Source of the DNA: Hyalella azteca
Lineage: Eukaryota; Arthropoda; Malacostraca; Amphipoda; Hyalellidae
Length of the DNA stretch: 64,000 bases
Assembly: GCF_000764305.2 (NCBI RefSeq)
Contig: NW_025938122.1
Location: 20,630-84,629, forward strand
Reading direction: 5' to 3'
The position numbers and the translations under genes were made by a program. Below are positions 35,279 to 45,800 of this stretch, piece after piece; position 1 is the stretch's first letter, and the number at the start of each line of letters is the position of its first letter. Below the pieces are notes generated by a model. The model was not told the DNA's origin. It made no database searches and saw only the letters and a list, made by a program, of their open reading frames with translations.

Positions 35279-36175
35279 GAATTTGACTATGGCAAGCATG
35301 CCTACCGAAGCATCCACTATACTGATGAAACAAGGAAGATAACGTCATTGTGCGTGTCTTTTGAGCTTACAGTCGATGGCATTCAGACGCCGCCATCCAG
35401 CAAGGTATTCACCTTCCTTTTGCAAGATTCAAAGCCTATTCGTGTTGAGTCATGACTAAACATTTAATAACGTTATTCAACTGACTTGACAACATACTTG
35501 CCACTTAAAATCTATATACATTAATCTGCGAACGCTATAAACAAACGCAAAGTTTCGGCATTCAGGGTGAATATGAAAGAATCGAAATATGCATATTTTT
35601 TTTTTGCCCGCCAACTCAGTTCCATCTTTACAACGAATGATGTAACTTGATCCTTCAAATAAAAACAAGCTTGCCTGATGTTTTATCAAATTTGTTCTCA
35701 AATCCTGCTTAATATTGACGCTTTGCTCTCGCGAAATTGCGTACATAAACAACAATCCCCAGTTTGGGAACTCGTACGTCTTGCAGCAAACGATGGTTCA
35801 CGGCTGTGATTGGATCATCCATTGAGCGTTGGTGTGCTGAGAGCAATATTTTTTAGCTGGCCGGGCTGCGTCTTATCATGATGGACGACCAACGGCTGGC
35901 TTCAAATCATGACTCGTTTTTGAAAGAAAGTTTTCTGATTTTGATTTGATATTTGATGGTTATATGCAAACTAAAGTTTTCACATTTTGCGCGCTTCGGT
36001 GGGAAGATTTTGAACAGTAGAAATGTTTGAAATAAAAGGCAAATATTATAAATTCACCAGAGATGGGGAAAGCAGTTTCCGTGTCGTCTTATCGGCAAAT
36101 GTTAATCCAGCATCTCATTGTTTTAAATTTAAAAGCGCAAAGTTTATCAATTTTTCATTTAGCAATTTGTCGCTT
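34999..36175. repeat. Short tandem duplication, left copy
   Basis: This block recurs at 36931-38125 at about nine in ten bases. The two copies are separated only by the piggyBac fragment. The piggyBac end sits at the right edge of this copy and is absent from the right copy. Confidence 0.85.
35279..35455 (+). CDS. Candidate exon with CVSF motif, unit II copy
   Basis: Open after TAA (35276-35278) to TGA (35453-35455), about 58 codons. It starts EFDYGKHAYRSIHYTDETRK, includes SLCVSFELTVDG, and has a consensus donor CCAGCAAG|GTATTC at 35404, which would end the exon after residue 42. Copies at 15673 and 37243 read CVSC here. The resemblance to the CLSCEL loop of dipeptidyl peptidase IV family propellers is only suggestive, and this copy has lost the second cysteine. 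No strong acceptor is visible upstream (CCTAAG is the nearest). Confidence 0.3.
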   Translation, partial: EFDYGKHAYRSIHYTDETRKITSLCVSFELTVDGIQTPPSSKVFTFLLQDSKPIRVES

Positions 36176-36177
36176 AA
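36174..36177. other. piggyBac TTAA target site
   Basis: TTAA directly abutting CCCTAGAAAG. The un-inserted copy at 38120-38130 reads TTTGTCGTTATCC where this copy reads TTTGTCGCTTAA, so the duplicate preserves a diverged empty site. Confidence 0.8.
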
Positions 36178-36930
36178 CCCTAGAAAGACCAAATAAATAT
36201 ATGGCGTTGTAGACCAACCGGGTCGTGTAGGCCCAATCCCTATTTTTTGCAGGGGCTCTGTTATATCTCTAATATTTTCTATATAAAGGGTCTTTTAAGT
36301 GCTAAATACTGAGAATATATGTTTTGAAGCAATTAGGATAATTAAAAAATAAAAAATCTTCCTTTTATTGAAAATATTCCTTTGTTCTAAGACTTAAAGC
36401 ATGGTGTATCCGTTTTCTTTGGGTTACATACTAACACATACAATAAAGCATTCTCTATTGCTGGCAATATTCTAATAAAATGCACGCAAAATAAAGATAG
36501 ATGAAAATATTAACCCATTCTATTTGAAAAGAATATGAAAGCATTATATTATTATCTTATTTCTTGCACTGAAGACATATATTGATGCTGTGTTCACCAC
36601 AAATGCTCTGTTGACAGTCTTCGCAGTATATATTAGATTCCCTGTCGTTTTTCGAAGGGCACAAGTAACATCTCTTTCTCTTGTTCGTATTTTCTGAGGC
36701 AACATTCGAATAGGATGAAACAGGTTTCTGAAGAGGGGGGTTGTTATTGGCTGTTACTCCTGCAAGTGATTTCGCTAACGTAATAAGCAGAGCACGGCGG
36801 ACACCTTTCTTGCATTGCAGTGAAGTTTGAATTTTGATCCATATAATTATGGCATTCATTGCGCTTATATCTATCATGTTGAAGAAGACAACCATTGGCC
36901 ATCTACGAGTCATTCGTTTGGTACTATAGA
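36178..36930 (-). mobile_element. piggyBac-like element, 3' portion only
   Basis: The terminal sequence CCCTAGAAAGACC next to TTAA is the classic piggyBac end. About 380 non-coding bases follow, and then the C-terminal part of the transposase runs on the minus strand. The element is cut off inside the transposase near 36913-36932. There it joins the start of the second copy of the 34999 block, at a shared TTTGGTA. The other terminal repeat and most of the gene are missing, so it cannot move by itself. Confidence 0.9.
36557..36928 (-). pseudogene. piggyBac transposase, C-terminal fragment
   Basis: About 124 codons in one intact frame, ending at the natural stop (36557-36559). Counting from the internal methionine at 36913, residues 2-25 (TRRWPMVVFFNMIDISAMNA…) are the end of the DDE transposase domain, preceded by YSTKRM. 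Residues 82-116 form the C-terminal zinc-binding cysteine-rich domain with all eight expected ligands: C82, C85, C97, C100, C105, H108, C113, C116. Full-length family members are typically near 600 residues, so roughly four-fifths is missing, including the catalytic aspartates. There is no frameshift or stop in what remains, so the truncation may be fairly young, or this end may still be translated in a fusion. Confidence 0.9.
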
Positions 36931-38125
36931 GAATGTGTAACTATAAAATTATTTTTTTCATTTATAATTTCGTTAGATTTAAATCAAAACAACCATCGTT
37001 TCTTAATCAAACGTTTAGTTACTTGACAATGGTCTGTAGCATCGTCAGCTTACATTGTAATTGTTGAATATGATCAAACAGCCTTTTGGTTGCAGGCCTG
37101 TGTTATTGAATGTAAAACACGACTTGTAAGGCCTGTGTTATTGAATGTAAAACACGACTTGTAAGAAAAATCTCCCGCCTGATTTAGAATCGAGTCCTTA
37201 ATTACTTTGAAAGCATGAATGTCAATCGAGTGTGAGAGTTGAGCCGAAGAATTTGACTATGGCAAGCATGCCTACCGAAGCATCCGCTATACTGATGAGA
37301 CAAGGAAGATAACGTCATTGTGCGTGTCTTGTGAGCTTACAGTCGACGGTATTCTGACGCCGCCATCCAGCAATGTATTCACCTTCCTTTTATCAGATTC
37401 AAAGCCTATTCGTTTTGAATCATGACAAAACATTTAATAACGTTTTTCAACGGACTTGACAACGTATTTGCCACGTAAAAGATAAATACATTGATCTGCG
37501 AACGCTATAAACAAACGCAAAGTATTGGCCTTCAGGGTGAATATGAAATAATCGAAATGTTTTTTTTTCTGCCAACTAAGTTCCATCTTTACAACAAATA
37601 ATGTAACTTGATCTTTTAAATAAAAACAAGCTCGCCTGATGTTTTATCAAATTTTTTCTCAAATCCCTCTTAATATTGACGCTTTCCTCTCGCGAAATTG
37701 CGTACATAAACAACAATCCCCAGTTTGGGAACTCGTACGTCTTGCAGCAAACGATGGTTCATGGCTGTGATTGGATCATCCATTGAGCGTTGGTGTGCTG
37801 AGAGCAATATTTTTTAGCTGGCCGGCCTGCGTCTTATCATGATGGACGACCAACAGCTGGCTTCAAATCATGACTTGTTTTTGAAAGAAACTTTTCTGAT
37901 TTTGATTTGATATTTGAAGGTTATATGCGAACTAAAGTTTTCACGTTTTGCGCGCTTCGGTGGGAAGATTTTGAGCAGTAGAAATGTTTGTAATTAGAAT
38001 GGCAAATAATATATATGCACCAAAGATGGAGAAAGCAGTTTCCGTGTCGTCTTATCGCTAAATGTGATCAGCATCTCATTGTTTTAAATTTAAAGGAGAA
38101 AATTTTTTTAAATTTTTCATTTAGC
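36931..38125. repeat. Short tandem duplication, right copy
   Basis: Second copy of 34999-36175 without the piggyBac insertion. It has a private 40-base doubling near 37095-37160 (GCCTGTGTTATTGAATGTAA repeated). Sequence to the right of 38125 is unique in the window. Confidence 0.85.
37243..37425 (+). CDS. Candidate exon with CVSC motif, third copy
   Basis: Open from after TGA (37240-37242) to TGA (37423-37425). It reads AEEFDYGKHAYRSIRYTDET, then RKITSLCVSCELTVDG, and at the end NVFTFLLSDSKPIRFES. The last 17 residues are also open in the 35279 copy (KVFTFLLQDSKPIRVES). The donor seen at 35404 is weaker here (CAAT|GTATTC). Function is unknown, with the same tentative dipeptidyl peptidase-like motif as at 15673. 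Confidence 0.28.
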   Translation, partial: AEEFDYGKHAYRSIRYTDETRKITSLCVSCELTVDGILTPPSSNVFTFLLSDSKPIRFES

Positions 38126-39100
38126 AATTTGTCGTTATCCGCAAATTAGAATAGCACCAATTCAAGTCGAAAAAATATGAAATACTCTGAATTTCTGGGA
38201 AAGTTCACCTTAAGCCATAAACAAAGAATCCAGCACGGCCAATTTCGAAGCTATTAACATTCATGGCAATGCTTTAAGAAGCATCTCCGCTTCGCTGATT
38301 TTCTCCGCTGATGAATATTCAAAGCCTGAAAAATAAAGTTCTTTTGTACCGCATCACGTCCAAGCAATTCTTTTCGTACAAATATTTCTGTCATGTGTCT
38401 AGACATTAAAAAAATCCCACTCCACCAACTTTTGATGCCAACTTTAGTTGTCAGGCTTTTAAATATGAATTGCATTCATGATTAAAAATTTTTTCGACTA
38501 ATGGCTGGTACAACGTTTCACAATTCAACGTCCAAGCAAAAAGTGATAACTTAAATCAACCAATGTTATTTCCTCACTAGTCTGTCGTTAACGATTTTTG
38601 GAGCTAATAAGAGACAGTCATGCAGCTGAATTTTTTTTTTTTTTGAAGGGGGAGGGTGGGGATAAATTCCAATTTACTCGTAAATGGAAAAAAAAACAAT
38701 TGTTATAAGATTTTTAGCGTAATGGTTAAATGGCTGAAACGTTCCGTTTGCCTGATGGACGTACATTACAGTACAGGTTGAATTCCACCACTAAAACCGT
38801 AAATATGCATTATCTTGGTTCTTCGTTTTTGGTGGATACTTTTTGCACATATGTTAATCAGTCAGAAACAAAGTTAAGTCAATTGATATTATTCGATCAC
38901 ATTTCTATTTCTTACCTCGCCAATTCATTCGGTGCTTTCCTATAATAACTTAATGGCAAATAAAACAACAAAAGACCAATTCACGAATTTTAGATGCAGT
39001 CCGCAGGTTAATTTTCAATGTTTTTGCGCTTTGACAGGCCATTTCGCCGTGTATTTAGAAACATTTCCAGCTTTTAGAACGTTATTATGGTGAACAATGA
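38126..39100. other. Unique AT-rich DNA, no gene seen
   Basis: Contains a T-run followed by GGGGGAGGGTGGGG at 38632-38660 and a 71-codon frame at 38730-38945 (AETFRLPDGRTLQYRL…) that I do not recognise and that lacks splice or start context. Confidence 0.45.
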
Positions 39101-39109
39101 AATATGTCC

Positions 39110-39395
39110 TACTTTTGCTACGTTTTCAAGAGGAACATGCCCTGTTTTTACAACGTTTCAAGAGAACATGCTAGCTCTTGAAGCCTATCCAGTGAAGACA
39201 TGGCCAGCTTTTGCAACGTTTTAGTGGGAACATGCCGAGCTTTTGCAACGTTTTAGTGGGAACATGCCCAGCATTTGCAACGTTTTAGTGGGAACATGCC
39301 CAGCATTTGCAACGTTTTAGTGGGAACATGCCCAGGTTTTGCAACATTTTCGGTTAGGACATGCCGAGCTTTTGTAACGTTTTCAGGGAACCAAA
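39110..39395 (+). repeat. 32-bp tandem repeat, about nine degenerate units
   Basis: The unit is approximately TTTGCAACGTTTTAGTGGGA then ACATGCCCAGCA. Units 39202-39330 are nearly identical, and those on both sides are increasingly degenerate. The motif contains AACGTT. Confidence 0.85.
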
Positions 39396-40292
39396 ACCCA
39401 CGTGAACTCCGTGCTTTGCTTCAGAGGCCAACTGCTCACGAGACATTTGCTTTCCCCCAGCACTGCAAAACAGGATAATATAATCCTTACGCCTCGAGGA
39501 ACAAGCGGCATTTGAGATCTCAAATGCTGGAATTCCGAGCGTCAAGCTGCTCGATTGGCTCTGGGTATTTGGCAAATGTGATTGTTGGATTCTCGGATCT
39601 GACGTGTATCATTGAACAACATGGAAAAAAATTCGAGCACTTGTGTGAATTTGAAGTGAGAAATTTTCTCCACTATATATTTGTTCCAATTGAAGTTACA
39701 AACGATTGCTCAATTGCTATTTTATAGAAAGACTCCGAAGCTATGATTTATTGGCATGAATTGCAGTTCGTATGCAAAGTTGTCATAACAAAGGTGCCTG
39801 ATCATGCAATTTTCAAATTACATTCAAAGCATTCGTGAATGAGAGTTAATAGTGGATGATATGTGTTTTTTTTTTTTGCAGCCATGAAAGATCTCTCTCT
39901 GTCTTTAGAATCAATTTTGAATTTTATGTTAAAGCGAACAACTGAAACCTAAAATGTAGGTTTCTCATTTGAAAAATCTTACCGGATTTTCACTAACTTT
40001 TAGTGATAAATTTACTTTCTCCTCTGTAAAAAATGTCAGAGTTGTGCTTGCTCCAGATTTTTAAAATATTTTAAGGAAAACAATAGGATACGTTTTCTTT
40101 TGATTTTCGCTCAGGGTTCTTGGACATTGCTGGTGTTTTCTTATGCACAATTCTCATCAAATTCTGATCGAGTCATTTCCTGAAAACTCAGTCGGGAGAT
40201 GTTCCGCAGCCTCATAAAACATGCATTTGATGATGCGGCCCAGTTCCTGCTCATGTTTAGGGCATTTAGGAGTTGATTTTTCATGTTTTTGT
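39396..40292. other. Unique sequence between two arrays
   Basis: The GC-richer part at 39400-39600 holds overlapping short frames on both strands, none recognised. The rest is AT-rich with a T-run near 39868. No gene is supported. Confidence 0.45.
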
Positions 40293-40844
40293 TCTGCGCA
40301 TGTTTAGAAGTTGCACTCTGCGCATGTTTAGAAGCCGCACTCTGCGCATGTTTAGAAGCGCACTCTGCGCATGTTTACCAGCCGCCCTCTGCGCATGTTT
40401 AGAAGTCGCACTCTGCGCATGTTTAGAAGCAGCACTCTGCGCATGTTTAGAAGCAGCACTCTGCGCATGTTTAGAAGCCGCACTTTGCGCATGTTTAGAA
40501 GCCGCACTCTGCGCATATTTAGAAGCCGCACTCTGCGCATGTTCAGAAGCTGCACTCTGCGCATGTTCAGAAGCCGCCCTCTGCGCATGTTCAGAAGCAG
40601 CACTCTGCGCATGTTTAGAAGCAGCGCTCTGCGCATGTTTAGAAGCCGCCCTCTGCGCATGTTTAGAAGCCGCACTCCGCGCATGTTTAGAAGCAGCACT
40701 CTGCGCATGTTTAGAAGCCGCCCTCTGCGCATGTTTAGAAGCCGCACTCCGCGCATGTTTAGAAGCAGCACTCTGCGCATGTTCAGAAGCAGCACTCTGC
40801 GCATGTTTAGAAGCAGCGCTCTGCGCATGTTCAGAAGAAGCACT
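40293..40844. repeat. 24-bp minisatellite, about 23 units
   Basis: The unit is about CTGCGCATGTTTAGAAGCCG then CACT. Variants alternate GTTTAG and GTTCAG, and the bases after AAGC vary among CGCACT, AGCACT and CGCCCT; one unit is 21 bases. It is GC- and CpG-rich in an AT-rich setting. As 24 is a multiple of three, at least two plus and two minus frames stay open for 164-213 codons (ALCACLEA, RSRTLRMF, SAASKHAQ and NMRRVRLL types). Variation is not biased to third positions in any frame, so this is read as non-coding satellite. Confidence 0.95.
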
Positions 40845-42795
40845 CCTCCGAAAACGACGAAGTGAAACAAAGGAGAAGACGAGAGTCTCTTGCATGGGCC
40901 CAAACTTCAACTAAAAGGTGCTGTGTATTTGTGCAAGTGTGAGTTTGAGGAGCCTAATTGTTCGTGCGTAGATGTAAATATTATAGATAGATAAAATATA
41001 AATAGGTTAAACTAGTCTATTTAAAATAGGTTAAATATAAATAAAAGGCTCGATAACAATATCTGTGTTTCTCAGATTATGTAATCATGAGATTTGTGTG
41101 ATATCAGATGTCCTCCGGATGCAGGCATCCGGAGGACATTAAATAATATCCAGAGATGTTTCATCAGCTGAGACGTTAGGAATTTTAATGAGTGGCAGCA
41201 ACTCTTAAAAAGTTGGACTGTTTCACAATCGACATGAAACGCGTGCATACCTACGGGCAAAATGACAATTCCAAGTCAGCTTGCACTGATATTTAATTTG
41301 AATTCTTTTATAAAATTCAATAATAATTTTCTTTTTGTGTCTTCGTTTTTTCTACGTTGCAATTGGTTATCACGTATTTTACTTCTATTTCTCTGCTTGT
41401 AAAGATTAGTCGAAAAATTTCATGTGCCAATTGAAGGTTGTTCTCGGTTCGAAGAACTGCAATCACGCACTGCAATTTCTTTTGCAAATGTTTCTCTAAA
41501 AATCTAACAATTTTTGTCCCACAATTGACTACAACCAACTGTGTCAGTTTTGAAAATAGAACAATTTTTATTTAACTTCCAACGCGTTAAATTTCCTTAT
41601 ATATTTCTGGCCAATTCCAACATGGAGCTTCTCAATTTATCTATGAAACAAAATATTCCTGCCATAATTGCACAAGAGCCATCGGCGCGGCGGCCAACTG
41701 GAGATATTTTCTGTGAACGCCGCGGCGACGGTAGCTTGTGTCAGCTTCTATATGTCCAGCGCCAGCTCTTAAGACTCAACGGCGTATCGCGTGAATAGGA
41801 TAAAAATTAATTGAAACGACAGAAATATCGTCAGGACCTTTGGTATGGTTATATAATATAAAATATAACTTCCTAGTGAATCAGAAATCTTGAAAATATG
41901 TTTCGAAAATCTAGCCAGCTTTTTAGGCCGGTGTAAAATCATTTTCATGCAGAGAGGCATTATAGAATTAATCATTTAATAATTCCTGTTTAATCATTCT
42001 AACAATATAATCATACGGGGCATGACATCAATTTTGAACTCGGCTTCATCTCTATTTCAACACTTCGATCAATTCACAAAGCCGTCTCGAGGCTGGGCCG
42101 TCATACAGAAATCCAAAATTAAAACATTTGCTTACTAGTTGAAATAAAAGCTGTTTTACTTCAAACTTATTTTTCTACATTTTTTGCGTGAATTGTGTTC
42201 TCATGTGTAGGTCTTATTCCTGAAATATTTGAAGTGTAATCCATGGGAAAGAATATTTTGCCGTTTTTTTTATAATACTGTAAGCTGTTCTCGTATTATC
42301 TGATAGTTTTGTTCTGTTTCTTGAGTACAATTTGGTTTCCAAAATAACGGAAGAAATTACCTGAAATTTTATTGCAATTTGTACAAAACTGAAATTATGT
42401 GAAATACATAAGAGTGGCAAGTCCTTGCCTGTATGTGATACTACAATATAGTCTCAACTGTTGCACATTAATATTAGATCTAATGTGCCTCACTGTGATT
42501 GAGCTAATAACTAACTTGAATGCAATCCAACGAAACCTTATATTCTCAGTCGCTAGAGTATTTGCTAATTTAAAAAATCTGACTCCATCATTATAAGTGG
42601 GTTATAAATTGTGCTGCCTAAATTTCTTTCAAATGTGCTATGTGATTTCGCGTTACCAGCAGCATTGTTCATGGGCGAACCATGCAGGGATAGGCTGGAT
42701 GTCTTTTCTTTTGCTCAAAGATTTGATCAAAAGGCCAGCCTATAGTCGAGAAAAGTACAAGAATCGGTGACAGGCCTATTCTTCAATGCCGAAGG
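40845..42795. other. Unique AT-rich DNA with a 14-bp hairpin
   Basis: It includes the hairpin at 41108-41139 and a GC-richer patch at 41675-41800 open for 85 codons from 41541, neither assigned to a gene. No splice-supported exon was found. Confidence 0.45.
41108..41139. other. Perfect 14-bp hairpin
   Basis: Arms ATGTCCTCCGGATG and CATCCGGAGGACAT are perfectly complementary around a CAGG loop. It is GC-rich within AT-rich sequence. It could be a transposon footprint, an extruding cruciform or an RNA stem. No T-run follows. Confidence 0.7.
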
Positions 42796-42890
42796 TACTA
42801 TACTATACTATACTATACTATACTATACTATACTATACTATACTATACTATGTATACTATACTATACTATACTATACGATACTATACTAT
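42796..42890 (+). repeat. (ACTAT)n pentanucleotide microsatellite
   Basis: About 19 units of ACTAT/TATAC with one TGTATAC interruption near 42851 and one CGATA near 42878. Confidence 0.97.
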
Positions 42891-45800
42891 CTCTTGTGCA
42901 GACGTCAGACTTACAGCGCCATAGTGTCATCTTTGATGCTTTTTTTTTCTTCTGAATCTGTTCGTTGACGTCTCAGTTTTTGCTCACAGAATGATTTCAG
43001 TGATCTTTCATTCTCATCGGTACAGCAGGCAGACAATTTGAGATCAGCATATTTACTAGCTATTAACTGTTTTTTATTTAATAAAAATTATCGTCGAAAC
43101 ATTCTACCTTGGTGACTTTATAGCTATTTTCAGTGTGATATCTTCGCATTACTGACACTCTGGTTAACTTTTTGACGGTGCTCGAAAGAGTTACTAAAAG
43201 TTTATACAGCAAAATTATTAAAAACGCTTGTAACGATCAAGAATATTCCTGAAATATCTATTTGTGTAGTGCATAGAAAAATGGTATTGTTTGTATAATG
43301 AAGAATAATTCGGCTGTTCTCGTGTATTTTCGGTTGTTTTGTTCTGTTACTCGGATGCAGTTGTTTAAGGACAATCAATGCCTATAGTTACAAATTATGG
43401 AGTCACTTATTTTTGTTCACACATAAATTTTCTCAATAGAAAATTTGTTTGAAAATCTGCCATATATTCATTCTGAAATAATGCTCAACTTTAATTTATC
43501 TGAGGCATATCTGCAAACCACAGGATTCCCTTGATTAAATGTGTCCAAATTCAGTTCTTTAAATCTATTCGAAAAAATTTTTGACATGTACTTTGAAAAT
43601 GAAAATGTTCTACTTATTTAATTCCCAGCGCCTGAACAGGCAACAAAGCCACATTTTGTTACCGATTTTTGCTACATTTTGTTGCCGAAAACGACGACTT
43701 TGTGAGGCTTTCAGCCGCACCGTAAAATTCTATGTCCGCCTGAGCTGCTGGGCGCTGAAAAGAGCGCCTAGAGTAATGTAAATGCAACGATGTTTTCCAC
43801 ACGTTCAGCCAGAAAAGTTAAATCCTGTAGAAAAACGTTACGCTAAGACTATGTTTGCTAATTACGTTTCGTGAAAATTTCAACGCGCAATCAACCATTA
43901 TTTTTCACAGCTGCTTTCCCGCTGGGATTTTTGCGGTACGAAAATAGTTGTCCAATTTAATCAATGGTGTTATAAGGAAATAATATGAGTGCAAATATTG
44001 AGGTCATTTGCGATATTAAATTGCGAACAGTGAATGATGAGATATGTTCAATTCATGTTGGTTTTAGTTGATTTCGGCCTAGATCGTTTCACGTGAAAAT
44101 TTTCAATGTTTGATTAAAGGAATTTAACTGACTGCTAGCCAATCAATATTTTTTCTAACGTATATTACTTTGTAAATGATTCATGATTATGCTTCAACGT
44201 TTTGCACGCTGTCAATGTAAGGTTCGGGATGAAGTGAAGAGATAAATTTTATGCTCGTTGATCGATTCGGAGACTCGATAGTGAATCATATTAGACTTAA
44301 GGTCTAATTTTCACCAGCTTGCCGTAGAGTTCATCCGTTATTCGTATATACTGGGATTTTACGGGGAATAAATATGTACGAATGCTCCTTGATTAATATT
44401 TGTATATTTTCATGACTAAAAAAGGAATTTGTCCATTATTCATCTCTCGTATAACAAAAATGTGTAAAATGTCGATTCCAGATGTGATCGAAAATTTGAA
44501 TTTTATTCGTGGAATAAGGACCGATGAATGGTTTTTAAGGCGCAATTCTTAGGCTTTTATACTAATTTGAATTAATGTCTATAAAATTTATGTACAATGT
44601 CTATTTATATAACAATATTGGTAAAATTACAGACAAGATTGAAATTATTAGTTCTTGTTTGCAATGTCAGGATTTCTGGCCGGGCGACTACTTGCTTCAT
44701 CGTTTTAAAGTCGTAAAAATCAGAAGCCTTTTTTACCTGATCCCATGCCTCATCCAACTCAAATGGGTTAAGTTAAATAAGTCAAAATTCCCTATAGTTG
44801 AGTATCCCGTGTTTTCCTGATATAGGTAACGCGCATTCACTTTCCTTAAATTTACTTCCAAAAATCTTCTGTTGGTAACTAACCAAACTGTACCTACAAT
44901 TTCACAGTTCTTCCTCGCATTTGGCGACGGTGTCTCGATCAAATTTCGGCAGCCAAAATTCGAGTTCATTTTCGTCCGTGAAGTCTCAAAAGAGTTTACG
45001 AGCCACGGATGCCGCTGTGCGAGTAGCGAGGGCATTGCAATTTCGTTTTAACTTTGGTTGGTTGAGTTTCATTTTTCGGTTGCTGATACCGCCACTGAAC
45101 TTCCAGGAAGAAGCTTAAAAACCACGTGTTGGTTTATAATTTTGTTTTTTATACTTTGCAAAAAAATTATTTCAGACGTAACGGTAATTTCTCAAAGGAC
45201 CCTGTAGCGCGGAATTTTTTCTTCCGTCCATTCGTGCGATTTTACATTCAAAGTTTTATATCGATACTCGAGTGACTGCTGGAAAACTCTCATAATATTT
45301 TGAGATTTTGTACCTCTTCGTCGCTGTGCCATTGATTATATTCATGGTTCGAGAATCCCAGATGCGCGTCAATAATGGCAGTGCCGGAGACCAGCGTTCG
45401 CTGCTGGTCTGATGAATTGCACAATCAGGGCGTGACAGAAATGGTTTGAGAATGCCTGCATGGGGCGATTTAACATAAAGCTGTCATACTGGACACTAGT
45501 AACCATTGCGTGCGTTCCATGTTGATTATTGGAGGAACGATACAATGAAGAAAAGAGCTTAGGACCAAAAACAAGTACCGTATTTCACCTGGCCATACAT
45601 TGTGTAATATCTTCATTGATGCAAGTGTGTGCGAAAGTAAATCTCTTTGAAAACAAATTTTAGGGAACAAGAAATATGAGGTTAATAAGTATTTTTAGCG
45701 CTATTTATGCACATTAATTATTTATTTATTTATGTTTTTTTGTTTTTTATATAGCATCGGAAAAATAGTGACTGATGAGAAGGAATTAAAACATAACTTA

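Larger units (their letters stand above)
20815..35400. repeat. Duplication unit II
   Basis: Right member of the large duplication described for 1-15810. Relative to unit I it lacks the equivalents of 830-2133 (at the lone N, 21612), 8249-9526 and 14384-14590. It has gained 21800-23550, which includes a GACA-cored element and a 33-bp repeat, and 24245-24512, which replaces the 23-bp VNTR. Confidence 0.85.

Noticed and set aside
38632..38660. T-run plus GGGGGAGGGTGGGG as a quadruplex or polypyrimidine signal
   Set aside because: Only three G-runs of three or more, so it does not meet the four-run rule. No neighbouring exon.
40273..40914. 213-, 209-, 183- and 164-codon frames over the 24-bp array
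   Set aside because: All arise from a repeat whose unit length is a multiple of three. Unit variants alter residues in every frame.
45345..45360. GGTTCGAGAATCC resembling a tRNA B box
   Set aside because: It has an extra base relative to the consensus, and no A box or acceptor stem pairs at the right distance.
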